This document shows positions 17,901 to 25,200 of a DNA stretch of 42,489 bases, piece by piece. The number at the start of each line of letters is the position of its first letter. Positions within the stretch are counted from its first letter, which is position 1. The notes below the pieces were generated by a model that saw only the letters and a list, made by a program, of their open reading frames with translations, made no database searches and had not been told where the DNA came from. The stretch is from contig DFDG01000184.1 in the NCBI GenBank assembly GCA_002367815.1, positions 14,236-56,724 of the forward strand, in the 5' to 3' direction. This DNA is from Opitutaceae bacterium UBA3033. GTDB taxonomy: Bacteria > Verrucomicrobiota > Verrucomicrobiia > Opitutales > Opitutaceae. Both the position numbers and the translations under genes were made by a program.

Positions 17901-18106
17901 CGCCGTCGATGGGCACATTGTTCATCGGCAAGGCGCACGAACGTATGATCAACGATGGCGGGCAAATTTTTCCGCAGGAAGTGGCGACACTCTCGCTTAC
18001 TTTTGATCATCGCGTGGTCAATGGCTCCGGCGCGGCGGCATTTCTCCACGCCATCAAAGAGTTGGTCGAAGTCTTCAAGTTGCCGGACCGAGATTCCATC
18101 CGGTGA
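14981..18106 (+). CDS. Fused 2-oxoacid dehydrogenase E1alpha-E1beta-lipoyl-E2
   Basis: One frame of 1041 residues encodes the decarboxylase and acyltransferase parts of a 2-oxoacid dehydrogenase complex, branched-chain-like by E1 sequence. E1alpha (~1-310) has the ThDP motif from GD (146-147) to N176. A Pro-rich linker (PPPPP near 317) leads to E1beta (~330-665) with FGEDVEDPKGGVF and NSPLAES. A linker is followed by a lipoyl domain starting at M696, with the lipoyl Lys K742 in ETDKA. The E2 catalytic domain (~820-1041) has FDHRVVNG, so His1010 is kept but the usual Asp of HxxxDG is Asn1014. No peripheral subunit-binding domain is apparent and no E3 gene is near. The E1/E2 junction looks like a former gene boundary one base out of frame. 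Confidence 0.88.
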   Translation: MPSVTCLSSKLKLELLNILLESRHGDLREGNLNRQGKGHFHVSGRGHEALAALSIQLEPDDYLAPYYRDRGLVLGRGVKTRQLALDYMAKRDSSSRGRQMPSHYSFRDLNIWSVPTPTAAQLLPACGMAWGMQLDGKQSLVVTTVGDAATRQGDFYEAVCFAQERKLPLLLVVEDNGFGISTPTAEMTPHALKIFNDEQWIKVDGWDVEQVYEAGQRAIAEIREGRGPIMIWAKMERLSSHTSSDDQAIYRTKEDLSHLDERDPLSMLKRQLLAEGELTEEEYDRLDREIKERVRQDYLSAEKAENPLANDLETNVSSPPPPPLDEQVIKPGKYRMGDVLNLTLRAGLDAEPNRVIFGEDVEDPKGGVFRLTQRLSTDFPDQVFNSPLAESTILGVACGLASYGKRPVFELQFIDFVYPGWNQLVTNLATLRWRTFGKWTCPTMIYAPYGAYLPGGSLWHSQANESAIAHFPGLSVVVPSTPEDAAGLLWTAMHSEDPVVFLVPKHLLWAEREVLEPVMSVPIGHARHHTYGDDVTLVAWGNTMEKALEAVAQIGEEVSVELIDLRSIVPWDHEAIEESVRKTGRLVVVQEDTENCSVGQMIISHITGRPDVWSRMVSPPVLVSKGNVMIGYNPIYEYTALPDTKRIVESLHRVMATTLEREGNFQAKPELRAAKTTRPPTVTSVDQPSTSIRNNMASNNEIVVKVPIMGEGLRSARVVSLHKQPGDVVKPDDVLCEVETDKAVYPIEAAFGGIFKSWQVQVDDVVEIGQEIGMVTADATSLAAMAKEQSQHEVTPVVPPAHPSLQALQKAAPSILGLASGDARTPALPAAITRRLSTVVPANMQLDVAWAAIRTARTSAKQAGLDHSPSLMLAWCVCRAMEKHAGFRCIVAKDGRILEQKDFDLGFAVALDGDRLGTAVIPRSNRLDFAAFATAYAQTLADTRAGKFSDVQSPINLTSLGAFGIEQATPIVVPPSMGTLFIGKAHERMINDGGQIFPQEVATLSLTFDHRVVNGSGAAAFLHAIKELVEVFKLPDRDSIR

Positions 18107-18142
18107 ATTGCAAAGGGAACCTGGAGGCTGTAGATTAATTTC

Positions 18143-18555
18143 ATGAGCGGCCCAAAATGTCCTCCGATTAATGGCGTAGTTGAAACCTGCCTATATGTGG
18201 GTGACTTGAAATGGGCGGTCATCTTTTATCAATCGGTGCTGGGATTGACGCCCATGACGGGAAATCCTGACCGATTTAATCGTTCGATGCCGGGCCAAAA
18301 AAAGTGCTCTTGTCGTTTCTTCATGGAGCCACGTTGGAAACAATCGCTACCACAGGCGGAGATATTCCGCTGCGCATTGGCCGCGGTGCGATGCATTTTG
18401 CCTTGGCCATTGTGCAGGATGATTTGGAAACTCGGCGAAGCCATCTTCAAACCCATGCGGTGAAGATCGGCCGTGGGGTCAGTTGGGACGGTGGCGGCCA
18501 TAGCCTCTATTTCCATGATCCCGGTGGTAATTTAGGCGAATTGGTTTCGCCCTGA
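18143..18555 (+). pseudogene. VOC/glyoxalase-family gene split by a -1 shift at an A7 run
   Basis: Two frames together encode one ~137-residue vicinal-oxygen-chelate protein. The first (from the ATG at 18143) gives VVETCLYVGDLKWAVIFY...LGL, a typical VOC opening. The second, picked up at 18304, gives VLLSFLHGATLET, GAMHFALAI, DDLETRRSHLQ and HSLYFHDPGGNLGEL, the standard VOC end with the metal-ligand Glu. The switch falls on seven A residues (18297-18303). One additional A, or a -1 ribosomal slip on A AAA AAG, restores QKKVLLSF. Without it the first frame runs to 18463 with unrelated sequence. Likely explanations are an indel (real or sequencing) or, less likely, programmed frameshifting. It lies 36 bases after the fused dehydrogenase gene. 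Confidence 0.75.
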
Positions 18556-18572
18556 ATTTTGTCGAATTACTA

Positions 18573-18589
18573 GCAGGATTTAATCCTGC
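18573..18589. repeat. Short perfect palindrome between convergent genes
   Basis: GCAGGAT, a TTA loop, then ATCCTGC forms a 7-bp hairpin in both strands, midway between the end of the VOC gene (18555) and the end of the DUF2062 gene (18598). The convergent position suits a bidirectional terminator. Neither side has a clear T run, so the role is unproven. Confidence 0.4.
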
Positions 18590-18597
18590 AAACGATT

Positions 18598-19179
18598 TCA
18601 GCCAGTGGGATGAGTGCGCTTGAACCGGAAGAGCACGTGTTTCATCGGGAAAAATATGCCGCCGAGTATGAACGGCACGGTGAGCAGCCACGCGCACAAA
18701 GCCTGTAGACCCATGAGACCGAAACGGGCCCAGAATTCCCGCGGTGAATGCATCAGCATATGGGAAAGTTCCGTCGGGTCGATAGGCAGTACGGCCGTGC
18801 CGAACATCCAAGCCCCGAAGCGAATATAAATCACCATCATTGCCAGGTGAACGGGCCATAGCACCTGATTGATGAGGTGAATGATCGGTTGATTTAGTCG
18901 CAGGATAACGGCCAATAGAAAACAAAGCAGAGTGGTGAATCCCAGCACCGGAAAAAGTCCGGCCGCGATACCCACCGCGATGGTCAGCGCAATTTTGTGC
19001 GGGCTGCTGCCCTGTTTGAGTTGAACCAGAATCGGCTCGACCACCCGGCGTTGCCAGAATGTGCGTCTGGGCGCGGCTGGTTTGATTTGGGTCGCTTGAT
19101 GGGGGCGGAAATTCACGCGACTTTTTTTGCCGTTTCGGCTTGGGTTCCGGGATTGGTTGCTGGCCCGGGGAAAATCCAA
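18598..19179 (-). CDS. DUF2062 membrane protein
   Basis: A 193-residue protein with a basic N-terminal tail (~1-40) and a DUF2062 domain. FWQRRVVEPILVQLKQGSSP, then KIALTIAVGIAAGLFPVLGF followed by a long hydrophobic helix, is the family signature. Two or three further hydrophobic segments follow, ending in a basic tail. Some relatives are fused to glycosyltransferases or sit in lipid or LPS gene sets, but the function is unknown. It ends 43 bases from the VOC gene (convergent), and its start lies 14 bases after the desaturase stop on the same strand, which suggests an operon with the desaturase. Confidence 0.82.
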   Translation of the reverse strand: MDFPRASNQSRNPSRNGKKSRVNFRPHQATQIKPAAPRRTFWQRRVVEPILVQLKQGSSPHKIALTIAVGIAAGLFPVLGFTTLLCFLLAVILRLNQPIIHLINQVLWPVHLAMMVIYIRFGAWMFGTAVLPIDPTELSHMLMHSPREFWARFGLMGLQALCAWLLTVPFILGGIFFPMKHVLFRFKRTHPTG

Positions 19180-19193
19180 TTATCCGATTGAAT

Positions 19194-20282
19194 TCAAATT
19201 ACCGGTGGATCCTTGAATGCTTTCGCTTTCAATTCATGCGCCAGTTCGGAGACGTCTTTATGCACGGCCGGATTGGTCTTTCTTTGCAACATGGCGGCCG
19301 GTGAAGCCGTGGCCGTGGCGACGGCAATGGCGGCCACAGTGGGCATCGCGCGTCGCAGTGAAGTATAATGCGAATGCACCAGCGCGGATTTTTGGGCCGC
19401 GGCGACCGAGGCATAATGGTCGGCGTGGGCGCCTTCATCCAGGACACTTTGGGGCACGGGTTTGAGTCCGTGGATAAAGCCGGTCAGTGACAATAGTTTC
19501 AGGCCGTAGTAGGTGGGATCAATTTCCCACCAATAAAATCCGTTGCGGGTGGAGCTTTGAAAACGGTGGTGATTATTGTGCCAACCCTCGCCCAGTGTGA
19601 TGCAGGTCAGGATGGCGCTGTTGCGCGAATCGTCATCGGTTTTGAAGCGCCGACGACCCATGAGATGCGCCATTGAGTTGATACACCCGGTGCCATGAAA
19701 GAGAAAGGTCGTGCTGACAAAAAATCCCCATACGAGCATCTGCCATCCGTTGGTTCCCAGTTGTGGGATGTAATGGGCCAAGCCCTGACCCAAACCAAAG
19801 ATACCCGTGGCAAACAGGATGGGTATCACGAGGTCGAAGCGGTTCAACCAGACGAGTTCGGGGAATTTGGCCAGGTCCTTGATCTTGCTGTAATCGGTGG
19901 GGAAATTGCGCCGGCTGGTAATCCAACCGATATGCGACCACCAGAAGCCATGCACGTGGGGTGAATGGGCATCCTCGGGCTCATCGCTGTGCTGGTGATG
20001 GTGACGATGATGGTAGGCCCACCAGAGTGATCCCCGTTGCACCGTGGTGCCGGCACATACCGCCAATAGAAACTGACCAATGCGGGAAGTGTTGTAAGTC
20101 TTGTGGGAAAAATAACGGTGATGGATCCCGGTCACAAAAAACATGCGAATAAAATACAGGGCCACGGCGGACCAAACCGCAAAGGCACTGGCGCCGACCC
20201 ATATCACCCCCAAGCAACCGGCGTGCAGAAAAACGAAGGGCATGACGCGGACCCAATCCACCCGATCGGGTTCGTTGCGCAT
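19194..20282 (-). CDS. Acyl-CoA / fatty acyl desaturase (stearoyl-CoA desaturase type)
   Basis: Membrane di-iron desaturase that introduces a cis double bond (probably delta-9) into saturated acyl chains. With the ATG at 20282 the product is 362 residues. All three histidine boxes are present: HHRYFSH (54-60), HHRHHHQHSD (91-100) and GEGWHNNHH (231-239), between hydrophobic helix pairs. The C-terminal ~90 residues are an Ala-rich extension without family features. This start is chosen because GAGGGG lies ~9 bases upstream, one of the few good Shine-Dalgarno sequences here. Earlier in-frame starts at 20387 or 20393 would add a non-conserved leader. It is followed by the DUF2062 gene and diverges from the MFS gene. 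Confidence 0.92.
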   Translation of the reverse strand: MRNEPDRVDWVRVMPFVFLHAGCLGVIWVGASAFAVWSAVALYFIRMFFVTGIHHRYFSHKTYNTSRIGQFLLAVCAGTTVQRGSLWWAYHHRHHHQHSDEPEDAHSPHVHGFWWSHIGWITSRRNFPTDYSKIKDLAKFPELVWLNRFDLVIPILFATGIFGLGQGLAHYIPQLGTNGWQMLVWGFFVSTTFLFHGTGCINSMAHLMGRRRFKTDDDSRNSAILTCITLGEGWHNNHHRFQSSTRNGFYWWEIDPTYYGLKLLSLTGFIHGLKPVPQSVLDEGAHADHYASVAAAQKSALVHSHYTSLRRAMPTVAAIAVATATASPAAMLQRKTNPAVHKDVSELAHELKAKAFKDPPVI

Positions 20283-20480
20283 GTTTTCAGTCCCCTCAGG
20301 ACAATGATCAGAATCAATCCACTGCAGAAGTGCAGTGCCAGAGCGGCGCAGCAGTGAGACGGAAAGTTTATTGTCAGACGATGGCATGGGCAAAAGGAAT
20401 GGCCAACGAACCCTTTATGTGGGATTCGTGCAAGCCGAGTTTAACAATATCCCGATATAACCCAGAGATCCCGGGATGAC

Positions 20481-21815
20481 ATGGTGGATCGTGATATTGT
20501 AACACACTTGCCAGCAGGAGATTTTGGGAATTGTTTCACTTTTGTGCGGAATTCCACGATTTCCCCTTTCGACCCGCCGCCCGCCAAACCCCGTGAGATA
20601 TTCGGATGGTGCTGCTATGATTTTGCCAACTCGGCCTTCACCACGATCATTATTACGGTCGTATTTTCGGTTTACTTTATGGGCGTGGTGGCGGAGGGGG
20701 ATGCCCGGGGTCCGGGTTGGTGGGGCACGGCCCTGGCCGTCTCACAGTTACTCGTAATAATTGTTTCGCCGCTGGTTGGTGTCTTGGCGGATGTGACGGC
20801 ACGCAAGAAGGTTTACCTAATGAGCACGGCGGTGGTGTGTTCGTTGGCGACCCTCGGACTTTATTTTGCCGGGGCCGGTGATATCTGGTTGGCCCTGGGA
20901 TTGGTGGTGATTGCCAACATGGCCTTTTCGTTGGGGGAAAATCTTTGCGCGAGTTTTCTGCCGGAAATTAGCAATGCGGAAAACGTCGGCCGTATTTCGG
21001 GCTACGGATGGAGTTTTGGTTATTTGGGAGGATTGCTCAGTCTGGTGCTGGCACTATTGATTATTGATAGTGGATCGGGACGGGTGCCGTGGACCTTTGC
21101 CATGACCGGTGCGTTCTTTCTGTTGGCCAGCTTGCCGACCCTGATACTGCGCGAACGAGCCCGCCCGAGAAAATTGGCTGTCGGTGCGACTTACTTGAAA
21201 CTGGGTTGGGGGCAGTTGGCGGGCATGACTCGGGAATTGCCTCGGCACCGGACTCTGATGATTTTTTTCATCTCGATGCTATTGTTCATGGCCGGACTGA
21301 CGGCCGTGGTGGCCTTTGCTTCGGTATTCGCCACCGAAGTGCTGCATATGACGCAGACTGAAATCATCAAATTGTTTGTGGTCCTGCAGTTGGCTGGAGT
21401 GGCGGGCGCTTATGTCTTTGGGGTGATGCAAGACCGAACCGGTCCGCGCTTCGCCTTGGCCATATCTTTGGTCCAATGGATTGCCGTGTGCGTATGGGCT
21501 GCTTTTTGCACCACCAAGTTCGAGTTTTATATTATCGGCGCTCTGGCCGGTTCGGCCATGGGATCGTTGCAATCCGGGGCCCGGGCCGTCGTGGCGATGC
21601 TGACCCCGGCGGGGCGATCGGGAGAGTTTTTTGGTTACTGGGGCTTTATGGGCAAACTGGCCGCCATTATTGGTCAGCCGATCTTCGGGTGGATTGCAGT
21701 TTACCACGGCTATCAGCTGGCGATTTTGGCCAATGGTGGATTTTTTGCCCTTGGACTGGTCGTATTGTTGACCATCCGGATTCGACCCCGCGTGGGGGGA
21801 ATTCCGGTTGGTTGA
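20481..21815 (+). CDS. UMF1-type MFS transporter
   Basis: A 444-residue major facilitator with about twelve hydrophobic helices. The opening IFGWCCYDFANSAFTTIIIT resembles the UMF1 (Atg22-like) signature YDWANSAF. Further typical pieces are VGVLADVTARKK in loop 2-3, ISGYGWSFGYLGGLLSLVLA, and QSGARAVVAMLTPAGRSGEF in the second half. The substrate is unknown; fungal Atg22 exports amino acids from the vacuole, which does not determine the bacterial cargo. The first ~35 residues are hydrophilic, so a later start is possible. It diverges from the desaturase across ~200 bases that carry the desaturase's alternative leader. Confidence 0.85.
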   Translation: MVDRDIVTHLPAGDFGNCFTFVRNSTISPFDPPPAKPREIFGWCCYDFANSAFTTIIITVVFSVYFMGVVAEGDARGPGWWGTALAVSQLLVIIVSPLVGVLADVTARKKVYLMSTAVVCSLATLGLYFAGAGDIWLALGLVVIANMAFSLGENLCASFLPEISNAENVGRISGYGWSFGYLGGLLSLVLALLIIDSGSGRVPWTFAMTGAFFLLASLPTLILRERARPRKLAVGATYLKLGWGQLAGMTRELPRHRTLMIFFISMLLFMAGLTAVVAFASVFATEVLHMTQTEIIKLFVVLQLAGVAGAYVFGVMQDRTGPRFALAISLVQWIAVCVWAAFCTTKFEFYIIGALAGSAMGSLQSGARAVVAMLTPAGRSGEFFGYWGFMGKLAAIIGQPIFGWIAVYHGYQLAILANGGFFALGLVVLLTIRIRPRVGGIPVG

Positions 21816-21889
21816 TCCATCACCCGTTTCAATCCAGCTCTATCATCGAACTGCCAACCCGACCGATGCTTGATGGCACACCCGTTCGT

Positions 21890-21970
21890 TTAGTTGCCGC
21901 CGCCCGGTGAATCGGGATCCGTGGCCACTAGTGCGCTTAAAAGAACGAGAATAATAATCACTGTCAGCAT
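21890..21970 (-). CDS. Candidate 26-residue hydrophobic microprotein
   Basis: A short ATG frame on the minus strand, 78 bases after the SDR stop, encodes MLTVIIILVLLSALVAT followed by a polar acidic tail DPDSPGGGN and TAA. The layout, a single ~16-residue hydrophobic helix and a short soluble tail, is that of small membrane proteins. No Shine-Dalgarno is visible, but most genes here lack one. It fills part of the 233-base gap between the MFS and SDR stops. With only 26 codons chance cannot be excluded; conservation would decide. Confidence 0.3.
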   Translation of the reverse strand: MLTVIIILVLLSALVATDPDSPGGGN

Positions 21971-22048
21971 GCTTGGTGTCCGGTCAAAGACAGAACTGGT
22001 CTAGCCTAACCTGTTCCATTCTAAAACACCAATACGTATAGTTGCCTA

Positions 22049-22873
22049 TTATTTTTTGAGAAAGGACGGCTGTTCCGGAGTGCGAAAGAAATCACCGCCA
22101 TTGTTCTGGGCTTTGAAGGCGGTGAAACCGCCGTCGATGACAATGTTACTCCCGGTAATAAACGCCGCCTTGTCGCTGGCCAGAAAGAGCGCGAGTTCGG
22201 CGATGTCTTCCGGTTGGCCTAAACGCGTCAGGTGAGTGGCTTCGGCCGCGCTTCTTGCCGCCGGATCGTTATACCAACCCATCTGGCATTCGGTGATGAC
22301 GTATCCCGGGCTGATGGAATTCACCCGAATGCCGTATTTGGCGTAGTTCAGCGCCATGCTGCGAGTGAGAGCGATGACGCCACCCTTGGCCGCGGTGTAA
22401 CTGTCCACCCCGGGTTCGGCGATCAAGGCATTGACCGTGGCCGTATTCAAGATCACGCCCCGCTTTTGGGCCATCATGGTGGGCAGGGCTGCTTTCGCCA
22501 TCAGGAAGGCGCCTTTCAAGGCAACGTTGATCATGGTGTCCCACACCGCTTCATCCAATTCATGCACGGCCCGGTCGTGTTCATTGCACAGACTGGTCGG
22601 GGCCGCGTTATTGTAGAGAATATCGAGGCGTCCCCATTGCTCCACCGCGAGCGCCGCGGCCTGCTTGGCATCGGCGGAATTGGCGACGTCGCAACGAGTG
22701 AATTCCGCGGTGCCACCGCTGGCAGTGATGTCGGCGACAACTTTCCGACCATGGGATTCATCCAAGTCGGCCACGATGACACGACACCCTTCACGGGCAA
22801 ATAGTTTGGCGGCAGATTTACCAATGCCGGAAGCGGCACCAGTAATGAGAGCGACCCGTTCTTGGAGCAGCAT
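22049..22873 (-). CDS. SDR-family oxidoreductase
   Basis: A 274-residue classical short-chain dehydrogenase/reductase using NAD(P). Seen: the cofactor motif TGAASGIG (11-18), an acidic residue after the second strand (VADLDES), which favours NAD, YNNAA (87-91), active-site Y159xxxK163 in SYTAAKGG, and ISPGYVIT. The position usually occupied by the catalytic Ser, 13 residues before Tyr, is Thr146. The C-terminal tail (AFKAQNNGGDFFRTPEQPSFLKK, in part) is longer than usual. It starts 5 bases after the stop of the solute-binding-like gene and is the last certain gene of the M24-enolase-SBP-SDR operon, where it probably oxidises a sugar, sugar acid or related alcohol. Confidence 0.9.
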   Translation of the reverse strand: MLLQERVALITGAASGIGKSAAKLFAREGCRVIVADLDESHGRKVVADITASGGTAEFTRCDVANSADAKQAAALAVEQWGRLDILYNNAAPTSLCNEHDRAVHELDEAVWDTMINVALKGAFLMAKAALPTMMAQKRGVILNTATVNALIAEPGVDSYTAAKGGVIALTRSMALNYAKYGIRVNSISPGYVITECQMGWYNDPAARSAAEATHLTRLGQPEDIAELALFLASDKAAFITGSNIVIDGGFTAFKAQNNGGDFFRTPEQPSFLKK

Positions 22874-22878
22874 GGTGA

Positions 22879-24048
22879 TCAGGGGTGGAGTTTGAAGGAT
22901 TGCAGATAGAGGCGGTTGAGGGCGGTGAGCGTGTGGGGGCGGTCGGTCTTGCCGATGAGAAAATTGCGCACGATATCGCCGGCGTGATCCTGAAAATATA
23001 GGTAACCGGCATACCGGGGCCGCATCCAGGAGTTCTCCATGGTGGTCAGGGTGGCAGCGAAAAAATCATTGCTGCGCTGGTTCACCGCCCGGTCCGTCCA
23101 AGCGGTGCGGTGCGCCGGCTGCCCTCCACTGTCGAAATAGAGGGTGCGTTGCCAATGCCCACCCGCCACCAGGGCGGCATATTCGAGTGCGACTGCCGGG
23201 TGGGCACATTTAGCGGCCACGGCCAAGCCGGTGCCGCCCAAAGTGGGACGCAAAAGTCGGTCCTGAAAACTCACCATGCCGCCAAATTTGAGCGCATGGG
23301 GAGCATAGCCCGCCCGGGCGTAATTGGCATAGCCGTAAGCGAAAGGACAATAGGCCGGACCGTCGGTGTCGGCGTGGGCCAGCCTATCCCAGATGCGAAT
23401 GGGGTTCCGGGTCCAGGTTTCATCTGGGAGCAGTTCCATCAACTCACGCAACATTTCCAAAGCCGCGCCGCCCTTTTCGTCCCCGACCACCCGATCGGTT
23501 CGCAGGCAGGGTGCTTCACCTTGAGCGTGGCAACACATGAAAAAATTCATCAGGCAATCCACCGGGATTCCGGCCACCGCCACCAAACCGGCCCGGGCCA
23601 GTTCCAACAACTCCGGCCAGGTTTGGGGTGGTTGGAGCTTGTGCTGCTGCAGCAAATCTTCCCGCCAACCGCTGATCGGCGTCGCCGCGTCGATGGGCAA
23701 CGCGCAGCGATTCCCGGCGAATTGATAGCTGTCAAACGAGGCCCCCACGGAGTTTTGCTGCAACTCGACCAACAGCGGCGCCGGGGCCACCGTATTCATG
23801 TCGAGCAGTGCAGGGTGCCGGGCCGCGAAACCGGCAAACGGATGGTCGATGATCAGCAGGTCGAATTCATCCGCGAGTTTTTCGATCGGGGCATCGGCAA
23901 AGGCCTGCAGGGAGCGTTTCTCCCACGTGATCTCCACCTCTGGGTGCAGTTCAGTGTAGCGCTGGGCAGTTGCCACCATCGGGGTGAAACCTCGCGTGTG
24001 GTTCCATGCGATACCTCGCAACCGGACCGTTGGCTTGGATGAATTCAC
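22879..24048 (-). CDS. Solute-binding-protein-like protein lacking a signal peptide
   Basis: The 389 residues look like a cluster B/D ABC sugar-binding protein (MalE-like fold): an N-terminal lobe with GFTPMVATAQRYTELHPEVE, LLIIDHPFAGFAARH and PQTWPELLELA, then GGTGLAVAAKCAHPAVALEY in the C-terminal lobe. The N-terminus MNSSKPTVRLRGIAWNH has no hydrophobic signal sequence or lipobox, and no permease or ATPase gene is nearby. The start overlaps the stop of the enolase-superfamily gene as GTGA and the SDR gene follows 5 bases later, so translation is coupled to two cytoplasmic enzymes. It may be a cytoplasmic ligand carrier or sensor, or an enzyme on the same scaffold; function is unknown. Confidence 0.75.
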   Translation of the reverse strand: MNSSKPTVRLRGIAWNHTRGFTPMVATAQRYTELHPEVEITWEKRSLQAFADAPIEKLADEFDLLIIDHPFAGFAARHPALLDMNTVAPAPLLVELQQNSVGASFDSYQFAGNRCALPIDAATPISGWREDLLQQHKLQPPQTWPELLELARAGLVAVAGIPVDCLMNFFMCCHAQGEAPCLRTDRVVGDEKGGAALEMLRELMELLPDETWTRNPIRIWDRLAHADTDGPAYCPFAYGYANYARAGYAPHALKFGGMVSFQDRLLRPTLGGTGLAVAAKCAHPAVALEYAALVAGGHWQRTLYFDSGGQPAHRTAWTDRAVNQRSNDFFAATLTTMENSWMRPRYAGYLYFQDHAGDIVRNFLIGKTDRPHTLTALNRLYLQSFKLHP

Positions 24049-25193
24049 AGGGTGGACGTCAACTTGGCGCGGGTATATTTTTGCAAGGCAACTTCGCTGA
24101 GGGTCACCCCCAGGCCCGGCTTGTCCGGCACGGTGACGAAACCATCCGGGGCGACGGGCAGAGTTTCATTGGTCATTTCCCAGCGCAGCGGAGAACTGCT
24201 CGTAGAAAATTCTAATAACTCTTCGTCATGGTGGGCGGCCAGAAAATGCAGGTTGGCCGCAATGGTGATGTTGGTCTTGTAACCATGCGTGATCACCCGC
24301 TTGCCGCGGGTGCGGGCGGCGGCGGCGATTTTTTGGATGCCGGTGAAGCCACCCACCATGGTGATGTCCGGCTGGCAGATCGCAGCACCGCCTTGATCCA
24401 TGGCCTCGATGAATTCCAGCACGTGGGTTAGACCAAGATCACCGACCCCGATAGGTATGCCGTGTTTAGCCATCTCGGCGTGACCGGGCATGTCGTCCAG
24501 CGGCAAGGGCGCCTCCAGAAAAAGCAGGCCGATTTCGCGATAGGCTGGATAAAGTCGCAAACCCTCGGTCGCGGTCTGGTAAGCCAGTGCGCAATCCACG
24601 ATGGCCCCGCGGTCGGGGCCAAGCACTTCACGGGCCGCCTTCAGCAGACTGGTGGTGAGCGCGATATCATCCATCCACCAGGGATCAGCCACCAGTTTCA
24701 CGGCACTGAGATGCAATTCGGACAATTTTTGCTCAACCTGAAGTTTTACTTCGGCCGGGGTCTTTTTGATTGGATAGATTGTGCCGTAGGCCCGCAGTCT
24801 TTTCCGTTTGGCGCCCCCCAACAATTCGTGGATGGGCTGGCCGGCGGCCTGCCCACGCAAGTCCCAGAGCGCCAGATCGAGTCCGCCGAGCGCGTGCATG
24901 GTGAGGCCGCGCCGACCGACATAATCACAGGCGTTATAAAGCTCATCCCACAGGCCGGGTTCGCTCGGATCGCGCCCGAGCAACACCCCCGCCAGACCGC
25001 GGGCGTGATTGTGAGCATCGGGACCGTGGATCAGGGCCTGAATGGCAGCGGGAAACGATTCCACTTCGCCAATCCCGGTTTGCCCGGTGTCCGTGGTGAT
25101 GCGGATAACGCAGTCGTCGTAGGAGCCGTCGAAAAGACTGATCCCCGGATCCTCGTGACGGAGGTGAAACGATTCAATTTTTGTGATCTTCAT
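24045..25193 (-). CDS. Mandelate racemase / enolase-superfamily enzyme
   Basis: A 382-residue enolase-superfamily protein with an N-terminal alpha+beta capping domain and a TIM barrel. Visible: VDCALAY (first metal ligand Asp), FLEAPLP (second, Glu), GVGDLGLTHV, where the usual third-ligand Glu appears as Asp, QPDITMVGG with the Asp of a His-Asp dyad, and ITHGYK with the His. The KxK motif is reduced to a single Lys in AVKLVADPWW. Relatives dehydrate or epimerise sugar acids. The pattern suggests a dehydratase-like role using His as base, but the substrate cannot be read from sequence. It is coupled to the SBP-like gene (GTGA overlap) and lies 7 bases after the M24 gene. Confidence 0.87.
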   Translation of the reverse strand: MKITKIESFHLRHEDPGISLFDGSYDDCVIRITTDTGQTGIGEVESFPAAIQALIHGPDAHNHARGLAGVLLGRDPSEPGLWDELYNACDYVGRRGLTMHALGGLDLALWDLRGQAAGQPIHELLGGAKRKRLRAYGTIYPIKKTPAEVKLQVEQKLSELHLSAVKLVADPWWMDDIALTTSLLKAAREVLGPDRGAIVDCALAYQTATEGLRLYPAYREIGLLFLEAPLPLDDMPGHAEMAKHGIPIGVGDLGLTHVLEFIEAMDQGGAAICQPDITMVGGFTGIQKIAAAARTRGKRVITHGYKTNITIAANLHFLAAHHDEELLEFSTSSSPLRWEMTNETLPVAPDGFVTVPDKPGLGVTLSEVALQKYTRAKLTSTL

Positions 25194-25200
25194 GGATGAA

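Noticed and set aside
23110..24042. 310-codon plus-strand ORF opposite the solute-binding-like gene
   Set aside because: It is antisense to a clear protein in GC-rich DNA, and its translation is Gly/Arg/His/Gln-rich without any family motif.
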